Below the pieces are notes generated by a model, which worked only from the letters and a program-made list of their open reading frames with translations, was not told the origin of the DNA and did no database searches. Positions 13,837 to 15,524 of a stretch of DNA of 15,524 nt are shown piece by piece. The stretch is from an uncultured Moraxellaceae bacterium (GTDB lineage Bacteria; Pseudomonadota; Gammaproteobacteria; Pseudomonadales; Moraxellaceae), in the NCBI GenBank assembly GCA_937928295.1, contig CALEYY010000189.1, positions 1 through 15,524 of the forward strand, read 5' to 3'. The translations under genes were made by a program, and so were the position numbers. How positions within the stretch are numbered: position 1 is the stretch's first letter; each line of letters opens with the position of its first letter.

Positions 13837-15524
13837 ATGACCGAATCTTTCGTCTTTGCAGCCACCGCTCTGCTTTTGGATAAATTGCCCTTGGGTACAT
13901 TGCCCATCATCGACATTCTGCCGACGCTGCTGAGCACGCTGGCCGGCGCGAACACGGCCATCCTGCAAGCGCCGCCCGGCAGCGGCAAGACCACGCGAGT
14001 GCCGCTGGCCCTTCTGGAAGCCGAGCCGGATTGGCTGGCCGGGCGCGCGATACTGATGCTGGAGCCACGCCGGCTGGCCGCACGCGCGGCAGCAGCCTAC
14101 ATGGCCAGGCTGCTCGGCGAAAGCGGCGGTCAGCGCGTGGGTTATCGCACCCGGCTAGACAGCAAGATCAGCACTGCCACGCGCATCGAGGTGGTGACCG
14201 AAGGCATTTTGCTGCGCATGGTGCAAGACGACCCCGAGCTGTCGCGTTATGGCGTGGTGATTTTCGACGAGTTCCATGAGCGCAATCTGCAGTCCGATTT
14301 AGGGCTGGCGCTGAGCAGGGAATGCCAGAGCGTGTTCCGGCCCGATCTGCGCTTACTGCTGATGTCGGCCACGCTGGATGCCGAGCCGCTGTCGCGCCTG
14401 CTGGACGATGCCCCGATGCTGAGCTGCCCCGGCCGGCAGTTCCCGGTCGGCGTGAGTTATGCGCCGCCGGGGCGCACGCCACTGCTGGACCACTGTGCGC
14501 AGATGGTGCATCAGGTCTTGCAGCGCGAAAGCGGCTCGCTGCTGGTGTTTCTGCCCGGCGAAAGCGAAATCCGCCGGCTGCAAGCACTGCTGCAACACCG
14601 ACTGCCAGCCAATACGCAGCTCTGCCCGCTGTATGGCCAACTCAGCCAGGCCGAGCAGGATGCCGCGATTACGCCCGCCGCCAGCGGGCAGCGCAAGATC
14701 GTGCTGGCCACGGCGATTGCCGAGACCAGTCTGACCATCGAGGGCGTGCGCGTGGTGATCGACTGCGGCCTGCGTCGCAGCCAGCGCTTTGACCCGAATA
14801 CGGGGCTGTCGGGGCTGATGACCGAGGCGGTATCGCAGGCCAATGCCGAGCAGCGGCGCGGTCGTGCCGGTCGTATCGAGCCCGGTCATTGCCTGCGGCT
14901 GTGGTCGGAGGATGCCCAGCAGCGGCTGGCGCGCTTTGCCACGCCGGAAATCTGCCAGACCGATCTCGCCGATCTGGCGCTGACGCTGGCCGGCTGGGGC
15001 GTGCGCGATCCGCAGCAACTGATCTGGCTCGATGTTCCGCCCGCCGCCGCCTGGGCGCAGGCACAGGATCAGCTGCGCGAGATGCAGGCAATGGACGCCG
15101 AGGGTCGCATCACGGCGCATGGCCGGCACATGCTGGCGCTGGGTTTGTCGCCACGGCTGGCGCATCTGCTGGTGCTGGCGCAGGCGCGCGGTCAGGGCCG
15201 GCTCGCGGCCGAATTCGCCGCGCTGCTATCTGAGCGCGACCTGCTCAGCGGCCCAGCGCGCGATGCTGCCGGCAGCGATCTGCGCGCGCGGCTGGCTATT
15301 TTGCAGGGCGATGCACACAGCGGCAGCGCCGATCGTGGCCGCTTGCAGCGCGTGAAGGAGCAGCTGCGGCAGATTCTGGATCGGCTGCGCACGCTGCCCT
15401 CGCCTAAACCACTACTGCCTGAGCCGCTGACCTTGGGCGAGCTGCTGGCGCTGGCCTGGCCCGATGCCATCGCGCAGAAACGCCCCGGCAACGACAGTCG
15501 CTACCTGCTCGCCAACGGCCGTGG
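13837..15524 (+). CDS. hrpB: ATP-dependent helicase HrpB (DEAH/RHA family), 3' end cut off
   Basis: N-terminal 562 residues of a DEAH-box helicase whose full length is usually a little over 800; the gene leaves the window at 15524. Motifs in order: Walker A APPGSGKTT (45-53), motif Ia EPRRLAARA (76-84), TEG (121-123), the DExH box DEFH (144-147), SAT (177-179), TAIAETSLT (292-300) and motif VI QRRGRAGR (339-346). The helicase-associated domain follows. HrpB proteins are predicted RNA helicases, and the exact role is unclear in most bacteria. The start is uncertain. ATG 13837 has no ribosome binding site and gives a 22-residue lead before LPIIDILP, where most relatives begin; TTG 13891 or 13900 are alternatives. 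It is divergent from the AdeT-like pair, across a 115-base gap. Confidence 0.95.
   Translation, partial: MTESFVFAATALLLDKLPLGTLPIIDILPTLLSTLAGANTAILQAPPGSGKTTRVPLALLEAEPDWLAGRAILMLEPRRLAARAAAAYMARLLGESGGQRVGYRTRLDSKISTATRIEVVTEGILLRMVQDDPELSRYGVVIFDEFHERNLQSDLGLALSRECQSVFRPDLRLLLMSATLDAEPLSRLLDDAPMLSCPGRQFPVGVSYAPPGRTPLLDHCAQMVHQVLQRESGSLLVFLPGESEIRRLQALLQHRLPANTQLCPLYGQLSQAEQDAAITPAASGQRKIVLATAIAETSLTIEGVRVVIDCGLRRSQRFDPNTGLSGLMTEAVSQANAEQRRGRAGRIEPGHCLRLWSEDAQQRLARFATPEICQTDLADLALTLAGWGVRDPQQLIWLDVPPAAAWAQAQDQLREMQAMDAEGRITAHGRHMLALGLSPRLAHLLVLAQARGQGRLAAEFAALLSERDLLSGPARDAAGSDLRARLAILQGDAHSGSADRGRLQRVKEQLRQILDRLRTLPSPKPLLPEPLTLGELLALAWPDAIAQKRPGNDSRYLLANGR

Noticed and set aside
1..15524. 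CRISPR arrays, tRNA or rRNA genes, insertion sequences, toxin-antitoxin or phage genes
   Set aside because: No regularly spaced repeats, no cloverleaf-like tracts, no transposase or integrase motifs, and no leftover gaps large enough to hold them were seen.

Overview
The window looks like a piece of a proteobacterial chromosome, most likely a betaproteobacterium. The reasons are the prmB-aroC-MFS gene order, the single-domain Smr protein, folE, an HrpB helicase, a RND-type outer-membrane efflux lipoprotein, and GC-rich coding sequence with Gram-negative envelope genes. This taxonomic call is inference; no rRNA or other marker is present. No tRNA, rRNA, CRISPR array, insertion sequence, integrase or phage gene was seen. 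Coding density is very high and no gene-free stretch exceeds about 120 bases.

Layout. (1) 1-1418: a truncated NodT/OprM-type efflux outer-membrane lipoprotein (minus) diverges from a TetR-family regulator (plus). They share a 68-bp gap with two overlapping, oppositely directed promoter-like elements and a candidate operator. (2) 1533-6932: a plus-strand run that reads as one operon: stand-alone response regulator, YaiO-type outer-membrane barrel, membrane-anchored HEAT-repeat protein, GT2 membrane glycosyltransferase, LCM-type methyltransferase and PPK2-family kinase. Most junctions overlap by 4 to 23 bases. (3) 6873-10144: a minus-strand run, prmB then aroC then an MFS transporter, whose last gene overlaps the end of the PPK2 gene tail to tail. 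(4) 10248-11522: plus-strand Smr-domain gene, a hairpin, and folE, closed by a bidirectional terminator. (5) 11582-13721: a minus-strand pair of tandem paralogous AdeT-like periplasmic putative solute-binding proteins. (6) 13837-15524: the start of hrpB, running off the window.

The part with most potential novelty is 1533-5205 (perhaps to 6932). An inner-membrane glycosyltransferase with an intact GT2 catalytic set is translationally coupled to a membrane-anchored HEAT scaffold and an outer-membrane barrel, and led by a lone receiver domain. I infer a small phospho-regulated system for making or exporting a surface glycan. It differs from Bcs and Pga systems in having no PilZ domain, no deacetylase and no BcsB- or PgaA-like gene in the window. 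The tandem AdeT-like pair, with no membrane transporter subunit nearby, is the second point of interest. Everything else is ordinary housekeeping.
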